DNA from: Verrucomicrobia bacterium IMCC26134
GTDB taxonomy: Bacteria; Verrucomicrobiota; Verrucomicrobiia; Opitutales; Opitutaceae
Length of the DNA stretch: 64,000 bases
NCBI GenBank assembly: GCA_000972765.1
Contig: CP011265.1
Coordinates: forward strand, 248,001-312,000
Direction of reading: 5' to 3'
In this document: piece after piece, positions 1 to 12,209 of the stretch
How the letters are laid out: every line of letters starts with the position of its first letter
How positions within the stretch are numbered: position 1 is the stretch's first letter
Notes under the pieces: model-generated
The model's database searches: none
Told to the model about the DNA's origin: nothing
What the model saw: the letters and a program-made list of their open reading frames with translations, nothing else
Program-made: the position numbers and the translations under genes

Positions 1-72
1 GTCGTGCCGGCCGATATTTATGACCAGACGATGAAGCTTCTTACGGAGTATCGCGCGGCTCCGGCGAAGTGA
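1..72 (+). CDS. C-terminal tail of an upstream gene, probably a TRAP transporter solute-binding protein (partial)
   Basis: An open frame enters from the left edge and stops at a TGA ending at base 72, giving 23 residues that finish LLTEYRAAPAK. The tail is too short to identify by itself. Its position, 55 bases upstream of and on the same strand as a fused TRAP permease, makes the periplasmic DctP-type binding protein the natural guess, because binding protein and permease genes are normally co-transcribed. This rests on context only. Confidence 0.4.
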   Translation, partial: VVPADIYDQTMKLLTEYRAAPAK

Positions 73-127
73 ATTTGGCCCGTAAACAGCCCTCCATCAC
101 CTTGGATTCCGTTATTTTATCCCTCCT

Positions 128-1996
128 GTGAGCGCACCCGCATCCTTAAACTCCGCCTCGGCGGCTGCACGACCGCGCTGGGTGCGGATCTTCTGCGGGT
201 GCGAGGATCTCGTCGTGGTCGCCATCCTGGCGGTTATGATGGTTCTACCCGTCATCGAGATACTGCTGCGCAAGTTCTTTAACGGCGGGGTCCCCGCGTC
301 GGCGACTATCGTGCAGCATCTGGTGCTGGCGGTGGGTATGCTCGGCGGCGCGATCGCGGCGAGGGAGAATCGTTTGCTTGCTCTCTCGGCGGCGGCGCAG
401 TGGTTCAAAGGCGGTGCATTGACCGCGTCGCGAGTAGTCGGCTTCGGATTCGCTGCGGCGGTGAGCGCACTGCTTTGCACCTCGAGCTGGGAGTTTGTTC
501 TCTCCCAACGCTCGCTCGGGAAGGTTTTCGCCTACGGGTTGCCCTTGTGGATCGTGCAACTATTACTCGTGGCCGGCTTCGGGCTGGTGGCTTTGCGTCT
601 GGTGTGGACAGTGGCGCCGCAATGGCGGTGGCGGGCGGCCACGTTTATTCTGGCCGCCGGCATGATCGTATTGGCGCTCATGGGGCCGTTTTCGCCCGAG
701 CAATTGCGCTGGCCGGCTATGATCGTGCTTTGTGTGGCGGTGGCCTTGGGCGCACCGGTATTCACCGCGCTTGGAGGCGCAGCGATGATCCTGCTCTGGA
801 CAGCCGGCGAGCCGGTGACGCCTGTGTTATTAAAACACTACAGCCTCACGGTTAACCCGACTCTGCCGAGCATCCCCTTGTTCACCCTTGCAGGATACTT
901 CCTCGCGGAGAGCGGTGCCGCCCGGCGGTTGGTTCGGCTCTTTCAGGCTCTGTTCGGCGGCATGCGGGGTGGACCTGCGATCGTGACCACGTTGGTGTGC
1001 GCGTTTTTCACCTCCTTCACCGGAGCTTCCGGGGCGACCATTCTTGCGCTTGGCGGCGTGCTCATGCCCGTGCTGATGACCGCGAATTATTCGGAACGAA
1101 ATTCCATCGGTTTGCTTACCGGAGCGGGCTCGCTGGGCATGCTCTTTCCTCCGTGCCTGCCGCCCATTCTTTACGCGATCATTGCCAGTAGCGGCAACGT
1201 GGTAAGCGTAAGCATCGAGCAAATGTTTTTGGGTGGATTACTCCCGGGCTTACTGCTGGTCGGTTTGACCGCGTGGTGGGGTGTGTCAAAAGGTCCGCGC
1301 GCGGGGCAGGATGGCAGGCAGCCGTTTGAGCGCCATGAAGCTTGGGCCGCTACCAAGGCCGCAAAGTGGGAGCTACTCGTCCCGGTGATCGCCCTCACCG
1401 CCTTGTTTAGCGGCTTTGCCACTCCGGTCGAAGCGGCTGCGCTCACGGCCTTCTACACTTTCCTGGTGTCGGTGATAATCCATCGTGACCTGCACCTCAT
1501 TCGCGACGTGCCCCGTGTCATTTCGGAATGTGGACTCTTGGTGGGCGGCGTGATGCTGATCCTTGGTGTGGCGCTCGGCTTCACCCATTATCTGGTCGAT
1601 GCGCAGATCCCTGACCAAGCGGTGGAATGGACGACGGGCGCAATCCATTCGAAGTGGCTATTCCTGCTGGGGCTTAATCTCGTGCTGCTTGTGGTGGGCG
1701 GCCTGGTGGAAATCTACGCGGCGATCGTGGTCGTGGTGCCCCTTCTGGTGCCCCTCGGTGTGGCTTACGGCATTAACCCGGTCCACCTCGGGATTATTTT
1801 TCTGGCGAACATGGAGCTGGGCTTCCTTGCTCCGCCGGTGGGGTTGAATCTATTGCTCGCTTCCTATCGTTTCAATAAACCCATGAGCGAAGTCACGAAA
1901 GCGTCTTTGCCCATGCTCGGCGTGATGGTCGTGGGAGTGCTTCTGATCACCTACGTCCCTTGGCTGACGACATGGCTGCCATCGCTGTTTCATTAA
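128..1996 (+). CDS. TRAP transporter, fused small and large permease subunits (DctQM)
   Basis: This 622-residue inner-membrane protein joins the two permease subunits of a tripartite ATP-independent periplasmic transporter, which uses an ion gradient and a periplasmic binding protein to import organic acids or similar solutes. Residues 1 to about 185 hold the four-helix DctQ-like part, and from about residue 195 the sequence follows the multi-helix DctM part. The motifs FTGASGATILALGGVLMPVL and GSLGMLFPPCLPPILYAI are characteristic of DctM. Q and M are separate in many species, but fused versions are well known. The start is a GTG with no visible ribosome-binding site. The substrate cannot be read from the sequence. 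Confidence 0.9.
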   Translation: MSAPASLNSASAAARPRWVRIFCGCEDLVVVAILAVMMVLPVIEILLRKFFNGGVPASATIVQHLVLAVGMLGGAIAARENRLLALSAAAQWFKGGALTASRVVGFGFAAAVSALLCTSSWEFVLSQRSLGKVFAYGLPLWIVQLLLVAGFGLVALRLVWTVAPQWRWRAATFILAAGMIVLALMGPFSPEQLRWPAMIVLCVAVALGAPVFTALGGAAMILLWTAGEPVTPVLLKHYSLTVNPTLPSIPLFTLAGYFLAESGAARRLVRLFQALFGGMRGGPAIVTTLVCAFFTSFTGASGATILALGGVLMPVLMTANYSERNSIGLLTGAGSLGMLFPPCLPPILYAIIASSGNVVSVSIEQMFLGGLLPGLLLVGLTAWWGVSKGPRAGQDGRQPFERHEAWAATKAAKWELLVPVIALTALFSGFATPVEAAALTAFYTFLVSVIIHRDLHLIRDVPRVISECGLLVGGVMLILGVALGFTHYLVDAQIPDQAVEWTTGAIHSKWLFLLGLNLVLLVVGGLVEIYAAIVVVVPLLVPLGVAYGINPVHLGIIFLANMELGFLAPPVGLNLLLASYRFNKPMSEVTKASLPMLGVMVVGVLLITYVPWLTTWLPSLFH

Positions 1997-2017
1997 GCGG
2001 ATATCAGGGCGGAGCGC

Positions 2018-2722
2018 TCATTGCTTCAGGGTATTAAAGGTGGCGACCACCAGCTTGTCGGTGGAGCGAAGCGGGTCCGCCCGGTATATGCGCTCTTGTT
2101 TAGCCAGTTGAGTGAAAAGGTTGTCCATGACTTGTAATACGACCTGATCCTCAAGCGCCGACAGTGCGGCTTTGGGATCAGCGAGCTTGGCCGCTGAGGC
2201 GGTGACGAAGGCGTCGAATGCATCCGGCACACCCGCGGTTTGCGCCAACTGCTGAACTGAGGGTCTGAGTTGATCGAGAATCACAGGCTCAACGATTTTA
2301 CGCAAAGAATCCACAAGCGCGGTGTGGCTCGCCTTATATACACCGGATTCCTCCAGTTTCATAGTAGCCACGCCTCCGCGAATCGCTTGGGCGACCTGGG
2401 GGTTGGCGTCGGCGAGCAACTTGTTCAGTTTTTCGGCCAGGGCGTCGGCCGGCTGCGGTTTGCCGGATGCACGGAGGGTTTCGGTCAGCTTGGTTAAGCC
2501 CGCGGAGGGCTTGAAGGCCGGAGGTGTTCCGGCGATGATTTCACCCAGCCCGAGCTCAAAAAATCGTGCGACCCCATCAGGGAAATTCACCTCTCCGCCG
2601 TAGGATGTTTTATCTGCGAAGCGATGCGCTTGTTCGATCGCCTTGAAATAGACGCCCTGCGCCGAAACGACCGGGATGAGGACAAGAAAGAGCAAAGGTA
2701 GACGGAAGGGTAGTGAGCACAC
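2018..2722 (-). CDS. Exported DUF4197-like protein
   Basis: A 234-residue protein beginning with a hydrophobic stretch (LPLLFLVLIPVVSA) that looks like a cleavable Sec signal peptide, so it is probably periplasmic or outer-membrane associated. The rest is helical. The end, with ALEDQVVLQVMDNLFTQLA followed by a basic segment and RSTDKL, recalls the C-terminus of DUF4197 proteins, which have no known function. It lies convergent to the TRAP permease with a gap of about 20 bases. The family call is from memory of the pattern, so it is moderate; no enzymatic motif is visible. Confidence 0.6.
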   Translation of the reverse strand: MCSLPFRLPLLFLVLIPVVSAQGVYFKAIEQAHRFADKTSYGGEVNFPDGVARFFELGLGEIIAGTPPAFKPSAGLTKLTETLRASGKPQPADALAEKLNKLLADANPQVAQAIRGGVATMKLEESGVYKASHTALVDSLRKIVEPVILDQLRPSVQQLAQTAGVPDAFDAFVTASAAKLADPKAALSALEDQVVLQVMDNLFTQLAKQERIYRADPLRSTDKLVVATFNTLKQ

Positions 2723-2917
2723 ACCGACACGCTAGCCCGTGCATATGCATCGTGCAAGTCACGGAGATGCCCCGTCTCCTTTCGCCCAAGCGGATCAACG
2801 TGATCTGGCAGCAAGCCGCGGGTCATCTGCTTGTTCGTTTACCCGCTCGATACACTAGATCATTTGACCGGACGTGTAGTCGCGAAAAAACGCCAAGATA
2901 TACGGACGAAAAACGCC

Positions 2918-6244
<3,327 letters not shown>

Positions 6245-6378
6245 CTAGTCAGAATAAACCCAAAGAATGCTGCCGCCAACTCAGATGTCGAGCGGTGTTC
6301 ATGGCTGGAAAAGCGCGTTTCTTTACGTTGTTTGGCGTGGCGCCGGATCCGTTTCCCAGGCGAAGCGAACGATAAAAG

Positions 6379-6454
6379 TGGTGGCAAGACCCGGAATCGA
6401 ACCGGGGACACGCGCATTTTCAGTGCGCTGCTCTACCGACTGAGCTATCTTGCC
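6379..6454 (-). tRNA. tRNA-Phe (GAA), CCA encoded
   Basis: The reverse strand folds as a complete cloverleaf. The acceptor stem is GGCAAGA paired with TCTTGCC, the D arm contains AGCTCAGTCGGTAGAGC, the anticodon stem GCGCA/TGCGC carries loop CTGAAAA with anticodon GAA, and the T arm has GGTTCGATTCC. A discriminator A and CCA are encoded. Length is 76 bases. Confidence 0.97.
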
Positions 6455-6621
6455 GTGCTGCTATCAGCGGAAGGTGAGGAGAAAAGGGCGACGGGTGGGT
6501 GGGTCAATGGGGAATTTCAAGGAACGTGAATTTAACGAATTGGTAAACGCCCCCAGCCGTATGCGGGAAGATTATGGTTTTGGGCTTGGAGTGGCGCAAC
6601 GTCGGCGCGCACAGTGCGGTT

Positions 6622-7440
6622 ATGTTGAAGCTTTTGTTTATCGGAGATATCGTGGGACGGCCGGGCCGAGAGATCTTGGCGGAGCGTCTGCCTCGCCTCC
6701 GAGCCGAGCTCGGGCTCGATGTTGTGATCGCGAATGGAGAAAATGCGGCGGCGGGGTCCGGCATCAATACGAGCATCGCCAAGGCGATTCTCGCCAGCGG
6801 GGTGGATGCAATCACACTCGGCGATCATGTGTGGGACCAGCGCGGTTGGGAAAGCGAGATGGACAGTCTGCCACGGGTGTGCCGTCCGGCGAACCTGCCT
6901 GCATCGTGCCCCGGGCGCGACCACTTGATCGTGGACGTAAAAGGATTCCGGCTGGGAATTTTCACTGTGCTGGGCCGGCATTTCGTAGGCATGAAGGCGG
7001 AGTGCCCTTTTCTGGGCGCGGACGCCGTTTTGGCCAAGATGGCAGGCAAGGTGGATGGCGTGCTGGTCGAAATCCATGCCGAGGCCACAAGTGAAAAGCA
7101 GGCACTGGGGTGGTATCTGGATGGACGAGCGATCGCGGTGCTGGGCACGCATACGCATGTGCCTACGGCCGACGCCAACGTATTGCCTCAGGGGACCGGT
7201 TTCATGTGCGACGTGGGTATGACGGGACCTTATGCCTCGGTGCTGGGGCGCGAAGTAAAGCCGGTGGTGGATAAATTCCTGGACGGTCTGCCGCGCAAAT
7301 TTGAGGTGGCGGAGGGAGATGCGCGCATCTCCGGTGCGCTGGTTGAATATGATCCGGCGACAAAACGCACGGTGCGAGTCGAGTTGGTGACAGTGCGGCG
7401 CAATAACACCGAGCTCACGAGTTCGAGAATGCGCCTCTAA
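6622..7440 (+). CDS. ymdB: YmdB-family metallophosphoesterase (TIGR00282)
   Basis: A 272-residue cytoplasmic protein of the YmdB family, dinuclear-metal phosphodiesterases that act on 2',3'- or 3',5'-cyclic nucleotides. Metal-ligand motifs are visible in order: FIGDIVGRPG at the N-terminus, ANGENAA, LGDHVWD, EIHAEATSEK and GTHTHVPTAD. I chose the ATG at 6622 because FIGDIVG normally lies a few residues from the start; an ATG 48 bases upstream is in frame but adds a segment unlike the family. It stands alone, with tRNA-Phe upstream on the other strand. The physiological role in this lineage is not evident. Confidence 0.9.
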   Translation: MLKLLFIGDIVGRPGREILAERLPRLRAELGLDVVIANGENAAAGSGINTSIAKAILASGVDAITLGDHVWDQRGWESEMDSLPRVCRPANLPASCPGRDHLIVDVKGFRLGIFTVLGRHFVGMKAECPFLGADAVLAKMAGKVDGVLVEIHAEATSEKQALGWYLDGRAIAVLGTHTHVPTADANVLPQGTGFMCDVGMTGPYASVLGREVKPVVDKFLDGLPRKFEVAEGDARISGALVEYDPATKRTVRVELVTVRRNNTELTSSRMRL

Positions 7441-7481
7441 GGCGATTCCTTAGGATAAGCGATAGTTCATGGCGGGGGGAT

Positions 7482-7961
7482 TTAGGGCGACTTATCTTCC
7501 TCTTGCGAAATACGGCCGATGTAGGCGGTGAAATCAGGGTCCTCGCCACGCAGCAAGGCGGGCAGGTGTTCGCGGAAATCCGGACGCCGGCACCATTCGC
7601 GCATGTAGTCCTCCCAGGAACGCCAAAGGCGCGCGGCTTGAGCGTCCATTTTATCTTCATAAACGAGGATGTAGGCGCGCTCAAAGAGGGCGACTAGTAT
7701 CTCGAACAACACGCTGCGACGTTCGATCTGCTCGGGCGTGAGCGGAGCGCCCGGGGAATTGCGGGTCGTGAGCTGAAGGTCGGCATTTTTAAGCACCAGC
7801 TCAAGAAATTCCGAGTATTGGTCGGAGAGTTGAACATAGACCTCCTCTTCCTCGTTTTGACGCTCTTTGCGCTGCTCTTTTATAAAAGCAAAAATACCGA
7901 AAGGCAGTCCAATGATGGTGACCAGGTAACTGAGCGCTTCGAGCCATTCCATCATGGTCAT
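7482..7961 (-). CDS. Small membrane-anchored protein of unknown function
   Basis: I do not recognise this protein of about 159 residues. It has one N-terminal transmembrane helix (LSYLVTIIGLPFGIFAFI), a basic/acidic coiled-coil segment (KEQRKERQNEEEEVY) and a helical, probably cytoplasmic domain with many Trp and Glu residues, ending in an acidic tail. That layout suits a small membrane-tethered scaffold or sensor, but this is inference. The frame is open back to a TTG at 8036 that overlaps the stop of the CoA-transferase gene; I prefer the ATG at 7961 (or 7955/7952), just ahead of the helix. It probably shares a transcript with the CoA-transferase. Confidence 0.6.
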   Translation of the reverse strand: MTMMEWLEALSYLVTIIGLPFGIFAFIKEQRKERQNEEEEVYVQLSDQYSEFLELVLKNADLQLTTRNSPGAPLTPEQIERRSVLFEILVALFERAYILVYEDKMDAQAARLWRSWEDYMREWCRRPDFREHLPALLRGEDPDFTAYIGRISQEEDKSP

Positions 7962-8032
7962 GGTATCAAGATGCCGCCTAATGAAGCTGCGGGCGAGAGG
8001 AAAGGATTCCGTCGGATTCGCGCGGTTTGCGG

Positions 8033-9526
8033 TCAACCGGGCCAGACGACGCCGCGCATATCACCAGTCTTGTTGAAGCGTTGGTGAAAGGCGAAGGCGT
8101 AATCGAAGTTGAAGGGTTCGTGTCCGTCACGGGAAAGAGCCAGATAACGGCGCAAGTCGGCGCGGAAATCAGGGTGGGCGCAGCGCTCGATGATGAGCTC
8201 GGCGCGCTGGAAGGGATCGAGGCGGCGCAGGTCGGCGACGCCGTGTTCGGTGACGATGACCTGAACGGAGTGTTCACTGTGATCGGTATGGGTCACTTGG
8301 GGCACGATGGTGCTGATTTTCCCGCTCTTTTGGAGCGAGGGGCAGGTGAAGATGGAGAGGTGCGCGTTACGGGTGAAATCTCCCGAGCCGCCGATTCCGT
8401 TCATCATGGTTTTGCCGAAGAGGTGCGTGCTGTTGATGTTGCCCTGAAGATCGGCCTCGATAGCTGTATTCACGGAAATGATGCCGATGCGGCGCACGAT
8501 CTCGGGGTTATTGGTGATTTCCTGCGGGCGGAGCACAATGCGACCGCGCAACGCGGAGAGGTCTTCGTAGAGCGAGCGCATGGCGGGCGGGCTGAGGGTA
8601 AGCGAGCAACCGCTGGCGAACTTGAGTTTGCCGCTGCGCAAGAGAGCAAGAGTCGCGTCCTGCAATACCTCGGAATACATGGTGAAGCGAGGAATCTCGG
8701 GGTGGGCGCCTAGCGCGCCAAGCACGGCATTGGCGATGTCTCCCACGCCGGACTGAAGCGGAAGGAACTCAGGGGGGATGCGGCCGGCGCGAAGCTCGGC
8801 GGCCAGAAAGTCGGCGACGTTTTCACCTATCTTGGTGGTGACCGCGTCCGGTTCGGCGAAAGCCCCGATCTCGTCTTCGCGGTTGGTGAGGACAACGCCG
8901 GCGATCTTCGCGGGGTCGAGCTGCAGCCAGGGCTGGCCGATGCGGTCGGATACGTTGTAGAGCGGGATTTCTCCGCGGTAGGGCGGATCAATGGGCTCGT
9001 AGATATCATGTATGCCACAAAGCGAGGCGGGGTGACGCTGGTTGAGCTCGATGAGAATACGTTCGCCGCAGCGCGCGAACGTCGGGGCGGCGCCGACGCC
9101 GCTGGTGAGGACGACACGGCCATCGGCGGTGATATCGCAGGCCTCGAGCACAGTCCAATGAATGGGACCGAGTGCGCCAGTGCGGACATGTTGCGGAAGC
9201 TGGCTGAGGTGAAGATCGAAGAAGCGGGTTTTACCGGCGTTGATGGCGCGACGCAGATCAGGATCGGATTGGTAGGGAGTTCGGAAACTGATCGCCTCCG
9301 CCTTGGCGAGGGCACCGTCGAGGGATGCTCCAGTGGAGGCGCCGGTAATGACCCCGATCTGGAAAGGGCGCCCGGCAGCATGTTCGGCCATGGCCCTCCC
9401 GGCGATGGCGGTGGGGATATCCTTGGGGGATCCCGAAGGCGTAAAGCCGCCAAAAGCGACTGTGTTGCCGTGATGAATCAAAGCGGCGGCCTCCTGGGCG
9501 TTAATGATTGGGAAAGGATGCGGCAT
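8033..9526 (-). CDS. Acetyl-CoA hydrolase / succinyl-CoA:acetate CoA-transferase
   Basis: A 497-residue cytoplasmic enzyme of the class I CoA-transferase group that includes AarC/SCACT and yeast Ach1. Members move CoA between succinate and acetate or hydrolyse acetyl-CoA. The active-site glutamate is most likely Glu286 in MYSEVLQD. The glycine-rich GIGGSGDFTRNA stretch and VTEHGVADLRRLDP near the C-terminus are typical of the family, and the length matches full-length members. A role in acetate use or overflow beside the TCA cycle is likely; class I fumarase is encoded some 4 kb away but not in the same operon. Confidence 0.9.
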   Translation of the reverse strand: MPHPFPIINAQEAAALIHHGNTVAFGGFTPSGSPKDIPTAIAGRAMAEHAAGRPFQIGVITGASTGASLDGALAKAEAISFRTPYQSDPDLRRAINAGKTRFFDLHLSQLPQHVRTGALGPIHWTVLEACDITADGRVVLTSGVGAAPTFARCGERILIELNQRHPASLCGIHDIYEPIDPPYRGEIPLYNVSDRIGQPWLQLDPAKIAGVVLTNREDEIGAFAEPDAVTTKIGENVADFLAAELRAGRIPPEFLPLQSGVGDIANAVLGALGAHPEIPRFTMYSEVLQDATLALLRSGKLKFASGCSLTLSPPAMRSLYEDLSALRGRIVLRPQEITNNPEIVRRIGIISVNTAIEADLQGNINSTHLFGKTMMNGIGGSGDFTRNAHLSIFTCPSLQKSGKISTIVPQVTHTDHSEHSVQVIVTEHGVADLRRLDPFQRAELIIERCAHPDFRADLRRYLALSRDGHEPFNFDYAFAFHQRFNKTGDMRGVVWPG

Positions 9527-9675
9527 GGAAGTGAGTCGATCAGTTGGTCAGTCGTAGCCTGATCAGATTAAAACATAAGCGCCGGACGGGCTATGCATTT
9601 GTTGCTCACCGAGGGGCATAAAAAAGCCCGCCCGCTGAGCCCTCGCATAAATTTGGCGCAAGCGCCCGACCGAAC

Positions 9676-10290
9676 TCACCACAGGCCGCTCACAAAACCC
9701 GCAAAGGCTTTGATCGCGAACACGCCGGCGTTCTTTGTGAGGTGCGCGGCAAAACAAGGAAGCAGGGAGCGGTTCGGATTCCACGTGGCGAAACGACAGG
9801 CGTAAAACCAGAGTGATCCAGCCAGCACGGCGGCGAAACTAAACCATCCTTTGGCCGTCAGCGTGAATGCGAAACCGTCGTCGTCCCACTTCCAGAGAAA
9901 GGGGTGCAGCAGGGCGAACAGGACTGAGGCACCGACGATGCCTCCGAGCAGTGCGGAGCGCCCACGTTTATCCACCACCAGAAAGCCGCGAAAAATAATC
10001 TCTTCAATGAAGGCGGCGACCAGGGTGTAGAGGCCAAAAAGCACCGTGATCTCTGATTGTTCAGCGTCGATACCGAGTGCGATCTCTCCAAACGTTTCGG
10101 CGGCGAGGATTACGCCTGCGCCAAGGGCGGCGATGAGGACTGCGCGCATGCCGGCCGGAGTGGATCCGGGAAACATGGGATTAGCCACCGGAGTCCCGGA
10201 GCGGGCGGCGGTAAAATCCGTCCACCACAGGTGTGTCACATATACACCGGTGGCGATCAGAACCAGCAGCAGCAAGGGGTTTTCGTTCAT
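9676..10290 (-). CDS. CPBP-family intramembrane metalloprotease (Abi/Rce1-like)
   Basis: A 204-residue polytopic membrane protein with all three family motifs in order: EEIIFRG at residues 96-102 (EExxxR), FALLH ending at His129, and HLTKN at 183-187 (HxxxN). These place glutamates and histidines as metal ligands within membrane helices, as in Rce1-type proteases. The start at 10290 puts MNENPLLLLVLIATGVY directly before the first helix; an upstream ATG at 10353 would add a poor N-terminus. It diverges from the polyprenyl synthase gene, with about 150 bases between them to hold both promoters. The substrate is unknown; bacterial members have been tied to bacteriocin self-immunity and protein maturation. 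Confidence 0.85.
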   Translation of the reverse strand: MNENPLLLLVLIATGVYVTHLWWTDFTAARSGTPVANPMFPGSTPAGMRAVLIAALGAGVILAAETFGEIALGIDAEQSEITVLFGLYTLVAAFIEEIIFRGFLVVDKRGRSALLGGIVGASVLFALLHPFLWKWDDDGFAFTLTAKGWFSFAAVLAGSLWFYACRFATWNPNRSLLPCFAAHLTKNAGVFAIKAFAGFVSGLW

Positions 10291-10437
10291 GCGGTAAGAG
10301 AGCGTGTGGGACCAGCAGGGTCGGGCAATCGTCGAGTTGATGCCCGGCAACATTCACAGGTGCGTGGAAAACACAGGTTCAACGCGCCCGGAGTTGCGCC
10401 CGCGGGGAGAAGAGCTAACGCTACTGGCGCACTTCTC

Positions 10438-11457
10438 ATGCAAACGCCCGCCGCCACCCTTCCCGCTGCTTCCGTCCGCGATTTCGCCGTCGTCTTCGCC
10501 CGTGTGCAGCCGCACATGCAGGCGCTGGATGTTTTTCTGCATGCGCAACTGGCGGCCTTTGAGCCGGAGATTCGCGAGATGGCGGATTATTGTATCGATA
10601 CTTCTGGCAAACGCATCCGCCCGGCGCTGGTTTTTTTCAGCGGCTGGCAGGCCGGGGCAACGGTTTCGCCCGCGTTGGTCCAAGTCGCTGCGGTTGTGGA
10701 GCTGGTCCACCTCGCCACGCTGGTTCATGATGACATAATGGACGAGGCTGCGTTGCGGCGCAGCCGGCCTACGGCGGCTAAAAAATATGGTCCCGAGGCG
10801 GCGGTCCTGCTGGGTGACGCACTTTTCGCACACGCGCTCCACCTCGCGGCGCGTTTTCCCACCACTGAGGTCTGCGCTGCGGTGAGCGACTCGACGCGCA
10901 AGGTTTGCGCCGGCGAGATTGTGCAAACGTTGCGCCGTCGCAGCACCGCTATCACGAGGGCGGATTACGACCGGGTGATCGATTTGAAAACGGCCGAGCT
11001 ATTTCGGGTTTCCTGCTCGTTGGGTGCAAGGCTGGGTGGTCATGGCGATGCCTTCGCCGATGATGCGGCGCGCTTTGGCCGCTCTCTCGGCATCGCCTAC
11101 CAGATCTACGATGATCTAGCCGACTTTTTTGGTCGAGAAACCCGCATCGGAAAGACCCTGGGCACTGATCTTGCGAGTGGGAAGCTTACCCTGCCTCTCC
11201 TGTATTTGCGAGACCGGTTGCCGGCGACAGAGCGTGCGGAACTTGAAGCTGAATTAGAGGGCCGCGTCCCGGCACGCTTGGCGCAACGGCTGGCCGAGAT
11301 GAAGGCGTTCTCCGTGTTCGACGCGGTGCACGCGGAGATCGAGCAGGAGCTGGTTTGTGCCGAGGCCGCACTGGCACGGCACCCCGGCCTGCCCCCGTGC
11401 GAGCATCTCGCGGCGCTTCCGCTGGTGCTACGGGCACAAGTGGGCGCCTTGCGTTAA
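10438..11457 (+). CDS. Polyprenyl diphosphate synthase (IspB/IspA-like)
   Basis: A 339-residue trans-isoprenyl diphosphate synthase that condenses isopentenyl diphosphate onto an allylic diphosphate. GKRIRP lies at 57-62, the first aspartate-rich motif HDDIMDEA at 97-104, and the second motif IYDDLADFFG at about 223-232. The bulky spacing and IspB-like GKRIRPAL suggest a long-chain quinone side-chain synthase (for example heptaprenyl or octaprenyl), but product length cannot be fixed by reading. The frame is open upstream to 10057, but homology begins near the ATG at 10438. No Shine-Dalgarno is visible. Confidence 0.88.
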   Translation: MQTPAATLPAASVRDFAVVFARVQPHMQALDVFLHAQLAAFEPEIREMADYCIDTSGKRIRPALVFFSGWQAGATVSPALVQVAAVVELVHLATLVHDDIMDEAALRRSRPTAAKKYGPEAAVLLGDALFAHALHLAARFPTTEVCAAVSDSTRKVCAGEIVQTLRRRSTAITRADYDRVIDLKTAELFRVSCSLGARLGGHGDAFADDAARFGRSLGIAYQIYDDLADFFGRETRIGKTLGTDLASGKLTLPLLYLRDRLPATERAELEAELEGRVPARLAQRLAEMKAFSVFDAVHAEIEQELVCAEAALARHPGLPPCEHLAALPLVLRAQVGALR

Positions 11458-11564
11458 ACCCATTCAGCGTATCGACCGCTCAAACTTAGCGAATGCGCGC
11501 TCAGAACAAACCGAGCCGCGTCTTGCCAGCGGGATTTTTTGCGTCAAAGTATTGGGACTCTGTC

Positions 11565-12206
11565 ATGTTTAATCAGGCCAAAGCACTCACGCCCAACGCC
11601 TCGGATGTCGCCTTGGAGCGCCGCCAGGAGGCGGGTGCGGATTTAATCCTTGTTCACCGGGTGCAGGCGGGCGAAGTCGAATGCTTCGAGGCCTTGATCA
11701 CCAAGTATCGGGAGCGCATCTGGGGGATCATCTACCACATGACCTCGAACCGTGAGGATGCAGCCGACCTCACTCAGGACACCTTCATCAAAGCGTTTCA
11801 GTCCATCAATCGCTTCCAAGGCCAGTCAGCCTTTTTTACCTGGCTCTACCGCATCGCGGTCAACTCCACCCTGAATCACCTGCAAAAGTCCAAATTAAGG
11901 CGCTTTTTCAGTTTGGAGAAAATCCGCGATGAAGACCCCGCCGGGTCCTTGCTGAACCAACTCGCCGACCCCGGTAAAAGCTCGGATCGAGCGGCCTGCC
12001 TGACCGAACTTCAGCAAAAATTGAACGAGGCGATGCAAAAACTGTCTATCAACCATCGCACTGTGATTACATTATTTGAAATCGACGGGCTATCCCATGA
12101 GGAAATCGCCGAAGTGGTGGGGTGCTCAGTCGGCACCGTAAGATCCCGTCTGCACTACGCCAAACAACAGCTGCAGGCTGACTTGCAGACCTATTTAAAC
12201 GCATAA
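11565..12206 (+). CDS. RNA polymerase sigma factor, ECF type (RpoE-like)
   Basis: A 213-residue sigma-70 family factor with only regions 2 and 4, the mark of an extracytoplasmic-function sigma. Region 2 reads ALITKYRERIWGIIYHM, then EDAADLTQDTFIKAF and FFTWLYRIAVNSTLNHLQK. Region 4 carries LFEIDGLSHEEIAEVVGCS and GTVRSRLHYAKQQL. I took the ATG at 11565, because the open frame upstream adds 24 residues of no family character. It is followed after 3 bases by a membrane protein that is probably its partner, so it likely responds to an envelope cue. The target promoters are not identifiable here. Confidence 0.92.
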   Translation: MFNQAKALTPNASDVALERRQEAGADLILVHRVQAGEVECFEALITKYRERIWGIIYHMTSNREDAADLTQDTFIKAFQSINRFQGQSAFFTWLYRIAVNSTLNHLQKSKLRRFFSLEKIRDEDPAGSLLNQLADPGKSSDRAACLTELQQKLNEAMQKLSINHRTVITLFEIDGLSHEEIAEVVGCSVGTVRSRLHYAKQQLQADLQTYLNA

Positions 12207-12209
12207 GCA

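Noticed and set aside
10057-10437. Possible N-terminal extension of the polyprenyl diphosphate synthase
   Set aside because: The added residues have no family similarity and overlap the divergent CPBP gene; the ATG at 10438 matches the usual start.
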